NCBI GenBank assembly: GCA_947247005.1
Contig: OX365952.1
Coordinates: 29,824,222 to 29,888,221 of the forward strand
Direction of reading: 5' to 3'
From: Spisula solida
Lineage: Eukaryota > Mollusca > Bivalvia > Venerida > Mactridae
DNA length: 64,000 bases
Each line of letters begins with the position of its first letter. The first letter of the stretch is position 1. This document shows, piece after piece, positions 1-10,756 of this stretch. The position numbers and the translations under genes are program-made. The notes beneath the pieces are model-generated. The model was not told the origin of the DNA. It was given only the letters and a program-made list of their open reading frames with translations, and did not search any database.

Positions 1-53
1 TAATTTAAGTTTTTGAATCATGACTGCGCTGATGATGCAGTTTGTCTTTCTTG

Positions 54-1723
54 CAGGGCTCTACAATTTTTTTCAAAATAGAGTTGTCCAGGACAAGTGG
101 CCTTGACAAATTAAGAGTTGTCCGAATTTTAAGTTCAGTTGTCCCAATTAAAACAAGCAGTAGTCCGTCAAATTAATAGTACTGACCAGTAAACCGGAGG
201 TTCCATTACTAAAGGGTTTTATCTTGGGTAGTCCTACAAGTCAAGACGATGATAAGCTCTTCATTTCAGGAAGCCCCACACTGATGTCAATGGTGTATTT
301 ACTTTTATAATAGGTTGACGGTAGTAAATTTTATTCTGATGTAAGTGTCCACTGAACAGTGCTCATATTGTACTTCAAACATTCTGGTTGACTTAGATCT
401 ACTGTTTGAATAAACACCCATCTGTCCATCTACTTAATGATATGCAAGCTATTACAACACTCAAGCAGTATAATAAGTCAAGACAAGAACTTTCACATGA
501 CAATGAAAGGAAAACAATTTTTTATTTTGATGCAATCAATTACTTTAGAAATGATTCTTCCACATGTTGCATTATATTATTATATAGCAGATGACATGGT
601 ATACAGCAAGATGAAAAGTACAATTTAAGATAATGTGACATGCTAACATCCTTAATTTCTTGCAAGTAGCCAATAATATATAAATAATTAACCAAAAACG
701 AGCTTGTCCGAAAATGTGCATGTACCGAAATAGTGCAACTCGCACGTCTCTTTCGTCGAATTTCCGACAATTTATGATTTGTGCGTCGAACCTCGTACAG
801 ATAGTTTGAATACCATAAAATGTGATTAATTTCAAAGGAAACTGCCACGCCGTCCTTGTCAACACTGACACAGATCAATGACACTGAAATTTTTGAATAT
901 TCAGCGATTTCAATGTCCGCTAGTTTGACAATTATGAAAGATAAGCAAATTGTTCTCTGCAACGCCTGAACAGTCGGCTGCATAAACCATATCATTTCAA
1001 TTACTCAAATTTAACACGCGTATATCGAATACTTTACATTGTATAGAATTCACATCTGGCACATCAAATACGCGGCGTCACCGCGTCCCGCCTTTGAAGT
1101 CGTGAGATCTAAGAACTACGCGTCGGTTACATCATTGAACCTTGAGTGAAATTTTCGCGGGCTAAATATAGATTGTCTGCTATACTAAGTTGCAAACGAA
1201 ATTTGTTTGATTGTTGTGATATTTTTATTGTGGAATTACATACATATACGGATTATAGATAACGTGTATTACTGTACAGGTATTTGATGCGTTTCGATTC
1301 TCATTCCGTCCTCACTATTCCGTTTCTGTTCACATGATTTGTGACATATTTTAATTAATTACTGTCCACGTGCGCGGTTGCATATTTGATCCAATCAAAT
1401 GAGAGAGGCGGAGCTTTGTCGATAGTCTGTAGTTTGTTTATACAAGCGTGGACATCCTGTGACGCTTGATTACTGCTAATTGACACGGATTAACTGACTC
1501 GCATATGTTGTTTATTCGATGTCCGGAAGGCTAATATACGCTTGGGGTAATAAATTTCGGTATACAGAGTCAAATCTCGGACGTAGATGTTGATTATACG
1601 AACTTTTGGTCAGTTGTCTGATTTTGCTGTCAATTTAAATTAGACTTGTCCGGGACTAAACTTTTGCTCATAAACAGCTGTCCGAAGTCGATGACGTCGG
1701 ACTATAGGATTTGTAGAGCCCTG
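54..1723. mobile_element. Non-autonomous hAT-type DNA transposon in tankyrase intron 1
   Basis: The two ends are inverted repeats: the left end starts CAGGGCTCTACAA and the right end finishes TTGTAGAGCCCTG. An identical 8-bp direct repeat, CTTTCTTG, flanks them at 46-53 and 1724-1731. A CAGGG-type terminus with an 8-bp target duplication is characteristic of the hAT superfamily. The subterminal zones carry several TTGTCC or TTGTCCG motifs in both orientations, plausible transposase-binding sites. No transposase-like reading frame is visible, so the copy is non-autonomous. An ORF on the minus strand at 540-995 resembles nothing I know and is probably chance. The element lies inside the first intron of the minus-strand tankyrase gene. 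Confidence 0.85.
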
Positions 1724-1731
1724 CTTTCTTG

Positions 1732-2110
1732 ACTAAGCATCGGTCGCTTACACATTCTAGCATATATGCAAACTATAAAACAGGTTCACACCCTGACAAA
1801 TAGATAGTTCAATGATATTAAATAATTTATTGTAGGCACAACAACATCAATAAAACTATTAATTAACATTTCTGTTAGATTTGACTGTCAGATTGACTCA
1901 TAATGAGCGCAAAATAATTTATGGTGAAGTTTTCTACTCTTTAGAATTACAGAATAAACTATCAGAGGACATGAGTGACATTGAGCAGTTTTATTGGTTG
2001 GTGAGACATTTAAACTAACTGTCATACTTATGACACAATAGATTAATCCCCAATTTTAGTTCACAACCAATCGCAAAAGAAATCATGCGTGACCACAAAA
2101 CAAAACATAC
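1732..2110 (-). other. Tankyrase intron 1, donor-proximal part
   Basis: This is the intron side of the exon 1 splice donor. On the minus strand it begins GTATGTTTTG at 2110. No second ankyrin exon is visible between here and position 1, so intron 1 extends beyond the window on the left. Apart from the hAT element the stretch is AT-rich with nothing recognisable. Confidence 0.6.
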
Positions 2111-2294
2111 CCGCAGCGAAATGTAAGGGTGATGATTTCCTCCCAGCGGTATCTCTGGAGTTCACATTTTGTGTGTTCACAAGCTTTTTCACTTTACTCA
2201 AGTCCCCGTTCCGACAGGCTTCGAATAGTTCTCTTCCAGGGTCGTTTTGGGAGGGTGAGTTTTGTTCCAGTAATGACCGACGAGCGGTCGCCAT
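2111..2294 (-). CDS. TNKS: Tankyrase (poly-ADP-ribose polymerase), first coding exon only
   Basis: The exon encodes 61 codons plus one base. It starts at an ATG in good context (A at -3, G at +4). Residues 1-20 are a variable Ser/Gln/Asn-rich leader. Residues 21-62 match the start of the tankyrase ankyrin domain: [19 protein letters not shown], then [18 protein letters not shown]. The exon ends inside the following Gly codon at a consensus donor (GCGG then GTATGT), giving a phase 1 intron. In the known family, tankyrases poly-ADP-ribosylate partners such as axin and TRF1, using five ankyrin clusters, a SAM domain and a C-terminal PARP domain. None of those later parts is in the window, because the gene runs off the left edge. 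A read-through frame into the intron stops at 2061. The main alternative is a retained 5' fragment of a duplicated gene, but the intact frame and donor favour a live exon. Confidence 0.88.
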
Positions 2295-2470
2295 TTTTCT
2301 TTAACTCTCGTAACTGTCGAGCAGGTGCGAGATTTGAAATTATACACACTCCCCATAACGGCAGACGCGTCGCGCGAAACGGCGGTTTAAACTTTTATCA
2401 CTGTGTGGAAGATGTACTCGGCTTCCAAACTACAGTTTTAGCCAATGCAAAGATATAATCAAAGCGCTTT
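2295..2470 (-). promoter_or_regulatory. Probable 5' UTR and core promoter of the tankyrase gene
   Basis: Directly upstream of the ATG the base composition changes to a CpG-dense patch (about 2360-2392, containing GACGCGTCGCGCG), unlike the AT-rich surroundings. Beyond it lie an ATAAAA-like motif (about 2395-2400) and an inverted CCAAT box near 2440. No transcription start can be fixed from sequence alone. The call rests on position and CpG content. Confidence 0.4.
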
Positions 2471-2626
2471 TCTTGAAAGCTCTGGAGCTGTTCGAACAAC
2501 TAAAAACGTAGAGTGGAGTTAGGCATGGCAGATAAAGTTCAACTTGACAAAGTTTGCTATAATGAACATCTCCAACGAATCCAACAAGAAACGTTACAGA
2601 TCTAATCACGAAATGAATAGTTAAAT

Positions 2627-3317
2627 GGCAGTGGCTAGCCGTCCGGCACCGGACGACTAGACAGCGAAATTAGTCGTCCGTCATCGGACGACTAGCAAAC
2701 GATACATGCATTGGCTAGGTAATTGTCATTCTATTTCTATGCATTAGGCATCCATAATTTTAATTATTTTCTTGTGATAAGTATCACATATGTTTCTACC
2801 TTGTAATAAACTACGAATTAAGCAGGACAAGTTAGTGCATTTATCTGCATTCATTTTGTGACCGGCCGTGTATCTCCGTATAATGTCCGCCATATTGGAA
2901 AACAAACAAAGTACGCACGTTAATTTGCTGAAGTAACACAAACAGAGCTATGGCAATTAATTATACTTTTCATTCGCAGTTTTAATAGCACATATATACA
3001 AAACAATACAATTACAATTGTATTTTTTTGTAAATTTTAAATACAATATACAATCAGGGAGTTTAGAATAGGACCTACCATGATACGATTCATAAACGGT
3101 AACATTGTTTTCACGCTATTATAACCAATGACATTCCAAACTGTCTATTACCTACACAGCAATTTCATTTTTTCAGCATGAAGTGAAGTCATATACTATC
3201 CCCATCCTCATAATACTGTAATTGAAACTTTCTATGTTCCATTACTACTTCTATTTCTAATGCCGGACGACTAATTTCGCTGTCTAGTCGTCCGTCGCCG
3301 GACGGCTAGCCACTGCC
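2627..3317. mobile_element. 691-bp MITE with long terminal inverted repeats and 9-bp TSD
   Basis: The left end starts GGCAGTGGCTAGCCGTCCGG and the right end is its reverse complement with few mismatches, for about 55 bp. Both arms also contain inverted copies of CCGGACGACTAG and a shared AGCGAAATTAGTCGTCC block. The 9-bp target duplication TAGTTAAAT is exact at 2618-2626 and 3318-3326. Long TIRs with a 9-bp TSD suggest a Mutator-like MITE, while the CAGTGGC core recalls hAT, so the superfamily is uncertain. A minus-strand 65-codon ORF inside (2744-2941) is unrecognised. There is no transposase. Confidence 0.85.
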
Positions 3318-3654
3318 TAGTTAAATATTGTGGTGAAGTTTTATATATTCACTGCTGGATTTTCGTGTACCATAAAATACTATAACAGTGTTGATGTCGT
3401 AAAAATCATGCATGAATAGTTAAATATTGTGTTGAAGTTTATATATTCACTATTGGATTTACGCTATTCTTCCCAGATCTACCATGAACTAATTTATTCA
3501 TCTACTGTACATTCTTCCTGTTGTTGGAGGATGTGCTTCTTGTCAAAGGAGTATATTACAAGACAAGACAAGACAATGGTGAAACTTTGGAAACCGTACT
3601 AAGATCATCATGCCTACCTGGACTAAAGACCTAAACATATTTAGGTCTTTGCCT

Positions 3655-4201
3655 GGGCGTTGAACTGAATGACAATCTAATATGACACCCACATTGATAA
3701 TATCACTGGAAAAGCTTCGCAGACTTTAGGATTTTTAAAACGTTACCTCAACAAAAGAACGAGCTTACCAAACACTTGTATGACCAAAATTGGAATATTC
3801 CTCACCCGTAACCCGACTCAGAAACAAACTACCGAATTAAAACAACTTGAACAACTACGACGCAATGCTGCCAGATTCGTAGCTAATGAAACTTATAATC
3901 CACACCAACCTGACAGCATAACAACAATCACCAATGACCTGAAATGGCAGACTTTACAACAGCGTAGGCAATGCTCTGACTTAATCCTACTCTACAGGGT
4001 TGTTTATGGCCTTGTCGCTGTACCAGCCTCCGAACTACCAGAAATCAACGAGAGGACATAACTCGCAAAATTTTATACCACCCCAGTATTGCGTAATGCG
4101 TACCAACATTGATTTTCCCACAGAAAATAACAATCTGGAATTCTCTTCCAACATCATTGGTAACAGCCCCGAGCCTAGACTCATTCAAGTCGACAGTTAG
4201 G
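3655..4201 (+). pseudogene. C-terminal end of a CR1/Jockey-group LINE reverse transcriptase, decayed
   Basis: Conceptual translation reads GVELNDNLI, a stop, HPHIDNITGKASQTLGFLKR, then, in a longer open stretch from 3780, EQLRRNAARFV, DLKWQTLQQRRQ and LLYRVVYGLVAVP. After a frameshift it ends TIWNSLP, LVTAPSLDSFKSTV and RPLPVFRA before a stop at about 4201. This is the usual C-terminal signature of CR1/Jockey-group retrotransposons, where a thumb region is followed by a WNSLP motif. The catalytic FADD block lies upstream and is missing, so the copy is 5'-truncated. Stops and frameshifts make it non-functional. Sequence after 4201 may be its 3' UTR, but a boundary cannot be drawn. Confidence 0.85.
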
Positions 4202-4383
4202 CCACTGCCAGTCTTCCGAGCCTAGTGTGACGGGCCGGTTTATAGTGTACATACATGTTTTAAAAGCTCTGGCGAACGCTACGTCTTTTATGAATCACTA
4301 TGCACTCTACACTTTACACAGTTTTTAAACCCCCTGTAAATGCCCTAGTGGCGTTGAAGATTACTAATTGAAGCATTGAAGTT

Positions 4384-4500
4384 GAAAAAAGTTACCTCAT
4401 GCAGTAGTCTCCAAAATGAGACATTGGTCATTAAAAAAGGATGACAAACAAAAAGTTTTATGCAAAATAACAGAATCTGCTGTTTGCTATTTTAGATTTT
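4384..4500 (+). repeat. Dispersed repeat, inverted relative to 6820-6960
   Basis: Blocks such as CATGCAGTAG, TATTGGTCATTAAAAAA and ATGACAAACAAAA recur in the same order in the reverse complement of 6820-6960. A further shared block (GAGT-TCCAATCTGT) lies after the (TATC)n tail at about 5406 and beside the tail at about 6800. The parent repeat was therefore longer and was split by retroposon insertion. Confidence 0.7.
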
Positions 4501-5249
4501 CTCTATAACCACTTTTCAGCTTATGACCAATTCAGCGACTTTAGGCCAGAAAACAGTCCTCCGCAAATAAATAGTCCTATGATTTGAACAATATTTACAA
4601 GCATGCTACTCAGGTTACTCGTATCATTTAATCAGATTTGTTTACATTACCTACATTCATTTATATTAAGATCAACAATTATTATCAGACAATGTTCAAA
4701 ATGCCAACTCCTTACTGACAACATAGTCATGCATAGAGTTTGCCAGTGTCATGTTCTATTGAGTTCTCTAAACTAGACAGTAAGACACAGTGCTTGGAGA
4801 TATTTACTCTGGCGACAGCAAATGATAATAGATCTACCTCTCTACAAAATGCAAACGTATCCCATGCACTTGCACATATTATGAAGTTTTGTTAAATCTG
4901 TGGTTGTTTGTGTGTTGTAATAAGTCTGTATGAATGGTGAATGATATTGTCTTAGCAGACTATTCAGTAATCACAGTTATGATGTTCTTGTTTTTCGATT
5001 TCCAATAAGATAGTCACACTATGAGAGTCTGAATTGGAACTATGTTATTTATGAAAGAAACAGTTTAACTATGCAGCAATCATTCGACTTTTCTTATATT
5101 TCGCTTTCGAATACTAGTAAGATGGTCACAATATGAATATGCTGCTTACAAAGCTTGGATCTGTCCTGTGCATTATGTGCTCTTCAACGATGCTATATGT
5201 ACGTATCCTGTAGTACATTGTTTATATTGTATACATGCCATACCATGAT

Positions 5250-5400
5250 CTTATGAATGTATTATAATTATATCAGTGTATGTTGTGATATCTGTAATAT
5301 GTACATATATAATATTTGTGTAACTGTCATTGTAAATATGTTTTGCTCTCCGATTCTGGAGGAAATAAAAGTTCTATCTCTATCTATCTATCTATCTATT
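5250..5400 (+). mobile_element. Retroposon 3' end with (TATC)n tail
   Basis: An AT-rich stretch leads to GGAGGAAATAAAAGTTC and then a run of TATC units (about 5378-5399). An AATAAA-like signal followed by a 4-bp microsatellite tail is a common 3' terminus of CR1-type LINEs and related SINEs. Coding sequence belonging to it is not identifiable. The interval from 4202 to about 5250 holds nothing else I can name. Confidence 0.5.
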
Positions 5401-5810
5401 TTAATTGAGTATCCAATCTGTATTTTTAGATATTGGTCAATGCGATCATAAACAAGAAATATCTCTAAGATAATCAGCGTTAGGATAGCAGATAAGCAAA
5501 TATCTATATATCTAGAATGTTCTCTCTACAATAATTTACGTAAAACATACATTGATAAATATTTCTGGGAAAGACCAAATATACCAAAATTCATTGAACT
5601 TTTAACATCAGAAAATCATCATACCATCAAGCAGTTGTCAGTTTATGTGTTCAACAGTTTTGAATTACGCGACTGTACCATATTTGTGTAACCATGTATA
5701 GATAAACCACAATCGTTCGGGCGTAACTGTACTTTTAATAATGAAATAATCCAGGTAAAAGGGGTGTATATGGAAAAGAAATATATTATTTGAAATTGTA
5801 GCTTACATCG

Positions 5811-5888
5811 TCCTCCATGGCGCAGTAGGCTAAGCTACTGCTTATGAAACTAAATATATTTTTTGTCTGGGTTCGAATCCCACCCATT
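5811..5888 (+). repeat. tRNA-like sequence with A and B boxes
   Basis: The A box TGGCGCAGTAGG lies at 5818-5829 and the B box GGTTCGAATCC at 5870-5880, with normal tRNA spacing. The 5' segment TCCTCCA has no complementary 3' acceptor strand, so it is not a convincing working tRNA. It is more likely a SINE head or tRNA pseudogene. The surrounding 5.4-6.35 kb is otherwise unassigned. Confidence 0.6.
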
Positions 5889-6355
5889 TTGAATATTTTT
5901 TAAATTTTGCTAAATAAAACATTCGCGTGCATGTCTATTTTATATGTATTTCTAAAATATATCTATTTCCTTTGTACATTTTTTCTGTATTTTCATCCTT
6001 GAAAACACTCCCATGTCAAGACTGAAGAACAGAGATATCGGTCAACGGTCACCCGAACTGTGCTCCCTGTATTACCTGAGTAAACGCTTATTAATGTTGA
6101 AGTTTCTAAAGAATATTCTTAGTGTAGTGATTCCAATTCTAATTCCAGCGAAACCAATGATGAAAATATTTTGTAATTCAACCCGATTGTCATCTGAGCA
6201 ATAAATACAATATCCAGGGCAGGCTAAAATCGTAAAATTAACGAAACAAAGCAACTTTGTAATTAACGTTAAACATAATTTTATTATTCATTTAGTAATA
6301 CAATATATGAAAAAACACTCATGTATTATGATAATAAAATTATTGAAAAAGAGTT

Positions 6356-6452
6356 TAGCAGCGGACTCGAACCCACAGCCCATATAAAAAGAATGTTCTG
6401 AGTACAGACTAGTTCAGAGTATAGATCATCTTAACCACTAGGCCACGCTGTC
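6356..6452 (-). repeat. tRNA-Ser-like SINE head or tRNA pseudogene
   Basis: On the minus strand it starts GACAGCGTGGCCTAGTGG (A box region) and contains the B box GGTTCGAGTCC (complement of 6363-6373) followed by GCTGCT. The start resembles tRNA-Ser genes (GCAGCGTGGCCGAGTGG). The long interval between the boxes and the imperfect acceptor pairing argue for a derived element. Confidence 0.6.
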
Positions 6453-6659
6453 AACTTGAAAGATAACGTAAATTTATAAGATATATTCATAATATATATT
6501 GGAAAAATAACGGTAAATATCGTTTCAACCTTAGCAAATGAACTCGCCCAAAGGTCATATTTCGAAGGTCGTTGTACATCTATAGACGCTTTTCTCTGTT
6601 ATATTGTTTTGTTCATATAGTCACTGATTTTGTTGAAAGATAAAATACTGCCATTACCA

Positions 6660-6792
6660 TCCAAATAATTCTGAGCATGCTTTAAACCACATTTTCTATA
6701 TATACTGTATCATGTCATTTGTGTTTATGTACATATATGTAAACTGTTGGGCTTCAAGCCTTATGTTTGAAATAAATATCTATCTATCTATA
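6660..6792 (+). mobile_element. Retroposon 3' end with (TATC)n tail
   Basis: The stretch ends GGGCTTCAAGCCTTATG, a small hairpin, then TTTGAAATAAA and (TATC)n. It abuts the repeat copy at 6800-6960 that is shared in inverted orientation with 4384-4500. The body upstream is too diverged to classify. Confidence 0.5.
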
Positions 6793-6819
6793 TACACAGA
6801 TTGGACACTCAACTGAAAT

Positions 6820-6960
6820 CGGAGATAAAATGCAAAATAGCACGAAGAAGAATCTGATATTTTGCACAAACGCTTTTGTTTGTCATGCTTTTTTAATGAC
6901 CAATATCTCATTTTGAAGTTTTTTCTACTGCATGATGTAACTTATTTTTTTCTATTTCTT
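6820..6960 (-). repeat. Inverted copy of the 4384-4500 repeat
   Basis: The reverse complement aligns with 4384-4500 over most of its length with scattered substitutions. Left of it the (TATC)n-tailed retroposon begins. Confidence 0.7.
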
Positions 6961-7289
6961 ATAGAATTCAAAAAAAATATTGTTTGAATGAGACAAATTA
7001 GGTATTTTCAAATAAAATTGGAATTTCCATTAAAATGATAGTAGGTCTGGCTCTTTGAGGTATATATTGTTTTATTTCTTGACTGATTACAATAAATGAG
7101 GTATCATTTAAAAGCTCAGTAATAAATATATTGCATAAACTTATTACTTTTTCCCATGTATATTAAAACAGGAGATATAAGGTATTACGAACTAACGATA
7201 TTTTGTGAGATTTCAGAAGACTGTTGTGAGATATTGTGAGATTTGGTACATTTTTCCAATCTTTGTACATGTATATTTAGGTCTTTGAG

Positions 7290-7380
7290 ATGAAGTGTAC
7301 TTGTTTTCAATGAAGATACGGACGTTATTTCATCTCGATGAAATTGAAAAACACAGATCTAAAACTAGAATCTGTATATG
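7290..7380 (+). repeat. Dispersed repeat, inverted copy at 59530-59615
   Basis: The blocks GTGTACTTGTTTTCAAT, GACGTTATTTCAT and TGAAATTGAAAA recur in the same order in the reverse complement of 59530-59615, and similarity continues weakly through AACTAGAAT. The neighbouring 6.96-8.02 kb is AT-rich with nothing else recognised. Confidence 0.6.
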
Positions 7381-8023
7381 TATACAAGTATATTGTATTC
7401 CGACAGTAGATCAATAATGAACAAGTTAAATGTTTGTACGACTTTTCTGCCGATTTTGATTGACATGTGGCGTCAGCCAATCACATTGCGGCAACGGTTT
7501 ATCGCCGCCGTCTTGTAGGACAAGTTGGACATACGACAAACTAAAATCAATGGAAATTGTGCAATATTCAATTAAGCATTATTTCATTAATAATGAACAC
7601 ATTTCAATATATTGGTATGATTAGAAACTAGAGAACTTCAACTTTATATTGGTTTGAAGTAATATCATTGAAATTTACATTAACATGATTCGAAATAATA
7701 ACATGTTGAGATACTAAAAAGCTTCGTTTTTAATTAGATAAGACTGTTTTAAAATATTTCCTTTAAACCCATAGGCTCGTGAAATTAGTTTATTGTTTGT
7801 TATAGAATAAGGACACATATATCCCAAATAACGAGAACTAGTGAATTTTCCCGACAAAGATGGCTGTGAAGTTTTTTTGGATAAGGTCGAACATATGTTG
7901 TTTTTGTCCATGTATTAGTTAAAGCTATTTTAGTTGATATCATTGTGTTGCTAAATGCATCGAATCTCCAAAGCTTATAAAAATCTAGATTAAAATGTAT
8001 GTATGGTTTGTAAATCATGATAT

Positions 8024-8060
8024 ACAGGTTGTCCCAAAACGGGCACCTACCTAAAACTTC
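8024..8060 (+). mobile_element. Possible single terminal repeat of a mariner-like element
   Basis: TA followed by CAGGTTGTCCCAAAACGGG resembles the start of several Tc1/mariner elements, which have TACAGG(G/T)TGTCCCAAAA-type ends. I could not find a matching opposite end, so this is a weak call. Confidence 0.25.
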
Positions 8061-8271
8061 TACTTATACTTCTCGTATAACTCATTTAATTTCTTATGAA
8101 TGTGACTGCAGTTTTGTGAGAACGATGAAAGTGATTCCCACTTCTAAAATGGGTACTTGTTGTTGATAGGTGGTGCTTCAGAATAGGAAGGATCGAATAC
8201 GACGGAGCAAGGCGAAAAGGGTGGATTCTTATGACTGTCAATGTAATGTTTTGATTCACAATTATTTTTGA

Positions 8272-8685
8272 GTGACACGGTGATCGAGTGGGTAACGCGC
8301 TTGACTACTGATCGTCCATGGTTCGAATCTCGGTCTGGTCACTTGGTCATTTCTGAAACGCTTTTCAGTATTTCCCACCCAACTGACCGTGTGTACGGCA
8401 AAGTATATGGTTAAAGGTGCCAGGAAGCTGTGTATCGGTGCTTTACACCGGGCACATTAACGAACCAGACTGTCTATTCTGCAGCGCCGGACAAGACTGT
8501 ATCTTACGTCTCTCTCTCCCTTAAGGGGCTTTCTCTCAGTCTGTCCCTCTGGTCAGACCATGCTGTATCTACACTGGTACAGGATTCACCTGCGCCCTTG
8601 TGGCTGCAACACATGTAAAGTGCCTTTGAACGTGTGATCGCATGAAAAAGGGGCTATATAAATCTGGTATATTTATTTTCAATTT
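8272..8685 (+). mobile_element. tRNA-derived SINE, about 0.4 kb, apparently full length
   Basis: The head GTGACACGGTGATCGAGTGG is an A box region and GGTTCGAATCTCGG is the B box. The acceptor-like 3' strand TGGTCAC pairs with most of the GTGAC start. The body continues through AAGGTGCCAGGAAGCTG and a CT-rich middle to GTAAAGTGCCTTTGAACGTG and GGGGCTATATAAATCTGGTA, followed by an AT-rich tail near 8685. This order of Pol III head, unrelated body and conserved tail is typical of molluscan and other metazoan SINEs. It is non-coding and depends on a partner LINE, which is not identified here. Confidence 0.8.
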
Positions 8686-9030
8686 TAAAACTATGAGTTT
8701 GGGAATTGGCCGTGGATGACCTACAAGAAATGCCCCTTGATCGTAATGCATTGAAATATTCATAGCACTTGTAGTTGTTTCTAACATTCGGGAAAAAACC
8801 CACAAAAACTCGCCTTTTTTGCTACCGTCCCGTAGTTTTCTCGTCGTTAATGGATCAAATATTCCAAATAATCCTTATTTTATCGTCATACATAATTTTA
8901 TACAATCCATCATATTAAACAAATTCCTCATCGCTCAAGCAGTTTAAAACTAATTAAAACTTCGAAAACCCAGCCGTCAGCGAGACGTTTTTTATACGAC
9001 AGAGGGGAGGGATCGGGGCGTACTTTCGCG

Positions 9031-9330
9031 TTGGTGGACTTTACGAAAACGCTATTTCCACGGCATTTGAAGGTCGGACCGTGGACAAAAGTCATTTTTA
9101 ACTATTTATATGATTTTTTTCGTGTTTCTTTAATGGGTACTCCCAATTTAAGACTTAATCGCATTCCTATAACGATGGATTGTTTCGTGAGCACAAGCCT
9201 CTCGATCTGGCACAATATGCTACACGATGATATCGATGTAGAACATGTCGAACGACTGAACGTCTTGGACATTCGAGTATATACGAGTATAACTCTTCCA
9301 AACAATCGATTTCTAGTTGGGAGGCGTTAA
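9031..9330 (+). other. Unrecognised 99-codon ORF in a CpG-richer stretch
   Basis: An open frame of 99 codons starts MVDFTKTLFPRHLKVGPW and ends RFLVGRR before a stop. It sits in sequence noticeably richer in CpG than its surroundings. No motif, signal peptide or membrane segment stands out, and no splice site or promoter was identified with confidence. Another frame on the minus strand (9102-9305) is also open, so chance is a fair explanation. Confidence 0.2.
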
Positions 9331-9339
9331 GCATCTCAT

Positions 9340-10235
9340 TACTACCATTGCCTATTTCTTAATGCAACTTGAACCGCCTTTAGGCTGCTATGTGAATCCG
9401 CGTTCAAATAGTTCCAGAAACTGTCAACATTCCCAATACTGCTACATATGTTTCTCCAAATTTTTAAACTGATTTAATTCAATCAGCAACATTTGTTTAT
9501 TCTAAGATCAACAATTTTTGTGAAACTGTTAGGTTAAATCGATATTTTTGCAGATAATAACTACGCCGGGTCGATATCGAACTTGTTTCGCAATATGAAA
9601 ATGACGTGTTCATCAAATGTCTCGGCTGTATAGCTATTTTTTGAAACATCAGACCAGGGTCACGTGATGGTTTTATCAATGAATAGTATAATATCGTCTG
9701 CAAAGTACTGTTATGCAATGGTATGGTGTGGCTATACTAGCCGCTTTCTATAGATGTCTCACGCTGTGAGGGAAGTGATTACAAGACGGTACTGTAGAAT
9801 CTGATAATTAGGCGCGTAGTATTATTTTAAAGCCATATTTGATATACGCATTCAATACACATATTACATATAAATTGATATGCCCCTTTTTACAATTATT
9901 AAGATACCCAACATGCCTATATAGTCACATATGCCTATTTTGACATTCAAGACAAGATTGGCAGTAAGAAAACGAACATTAAACGGGTAAAGTCGGTTTA
10001 AGCTTTAGTAGCGGCAACCAGATCGCCCCCCAACAGCACTCTCAGTGCTTTGATATATATGTATGCACAGGTCTGGACTTATTATTCATAGATCATTTAT
10101 ATTTCTAGTCGTCTTCGTAGCAGTAGTGCACGGACGTCCTGTTTGAGGAACGTCTTGAACCGAAAGTCTGCCAGCGTCAGTATGACACACACTAGCTTCA
10201 CGTTTATAGCAAACGGTCAATCGTTCATGATGTGT
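9340..10235. other. Unassigned AT-rich stretch
   Basis: No coding region, TIR pair or tandem array is recognised. Several short ORFs on the minus strand look like chance. Confidence 0.5.
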
Positions 10236-10591
10236 TTATTGCAGGACTCTTAGCCCGACAAAAACCCCAACCGGCACTCATTCTTCCGCGTCCCTCCATT
10301 ATCCTATTGGGTTTGGTATTGTCACCATTTAATACGCGCTTACGGTGTGTAGTTGTTATTACACAATTATAAATACGAGAGGACCAATGAGTGCCCGTTC
10401 GGTGTTGCCAAACTATTATGATCAATAACGACAACCACTTTGTATGATTCATACTGTATAATTCTAGCATTTGGTACTTCTATATAACCAATTGTTATGA
10501 TAATATATTTCAAATATATACGTATAACAGACGGATTAATGTGTATTTTGGCAGATATGGTCATGGCAGCGTAGAATTAAAACAAGTAATC

Positions 10592-10657
10592 ACTCCGTAT
10601 TTAAACACTACGGAGTTACACATATGACGAATTCCTCCGCATTTATACACTGCGGAG
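10592..10657. repeat. Pair of 9-nt-loop hairpins with compensating stem change (copy 1)
   Basis: Hairpin 1 is ACTCCGTA, loop TTTAAACAC, TACGGAGT (10592-10616). Hairpin 2 is CTCCGCA, loop TTTATACAC, TGCGGAG (10635-10657). The stems differ at one base pair (T-A versus C-G) on both sides, and the loops differ at one base. Confidence 0.85.
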
Positions 10658-10756
10658 AAAGATATGCTATTAATGAATTTACTTGGAGCGATCAGGGGCG
10701 ACATTTTTGAAATCCGAAAACCCTTCCCATGTTGCACGGTAACTCTCATTATGTTG

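Noticed and set aside
540..995. A 151-codon minus-strand frame inside the hAT element as a transposase fragment.
   Set aside because: No hAT catalytic or BED-finger motif can be seen and the composition looks random.
5811..5888. Functional tRNA gene (also considered at 6356-6452, 51855-51925 and 59168-59250).
   Set aside because: Box motifs are present but acceptor stems do not pair and spacing or loops are abnormal. SINE head or pseudogene is more likely.
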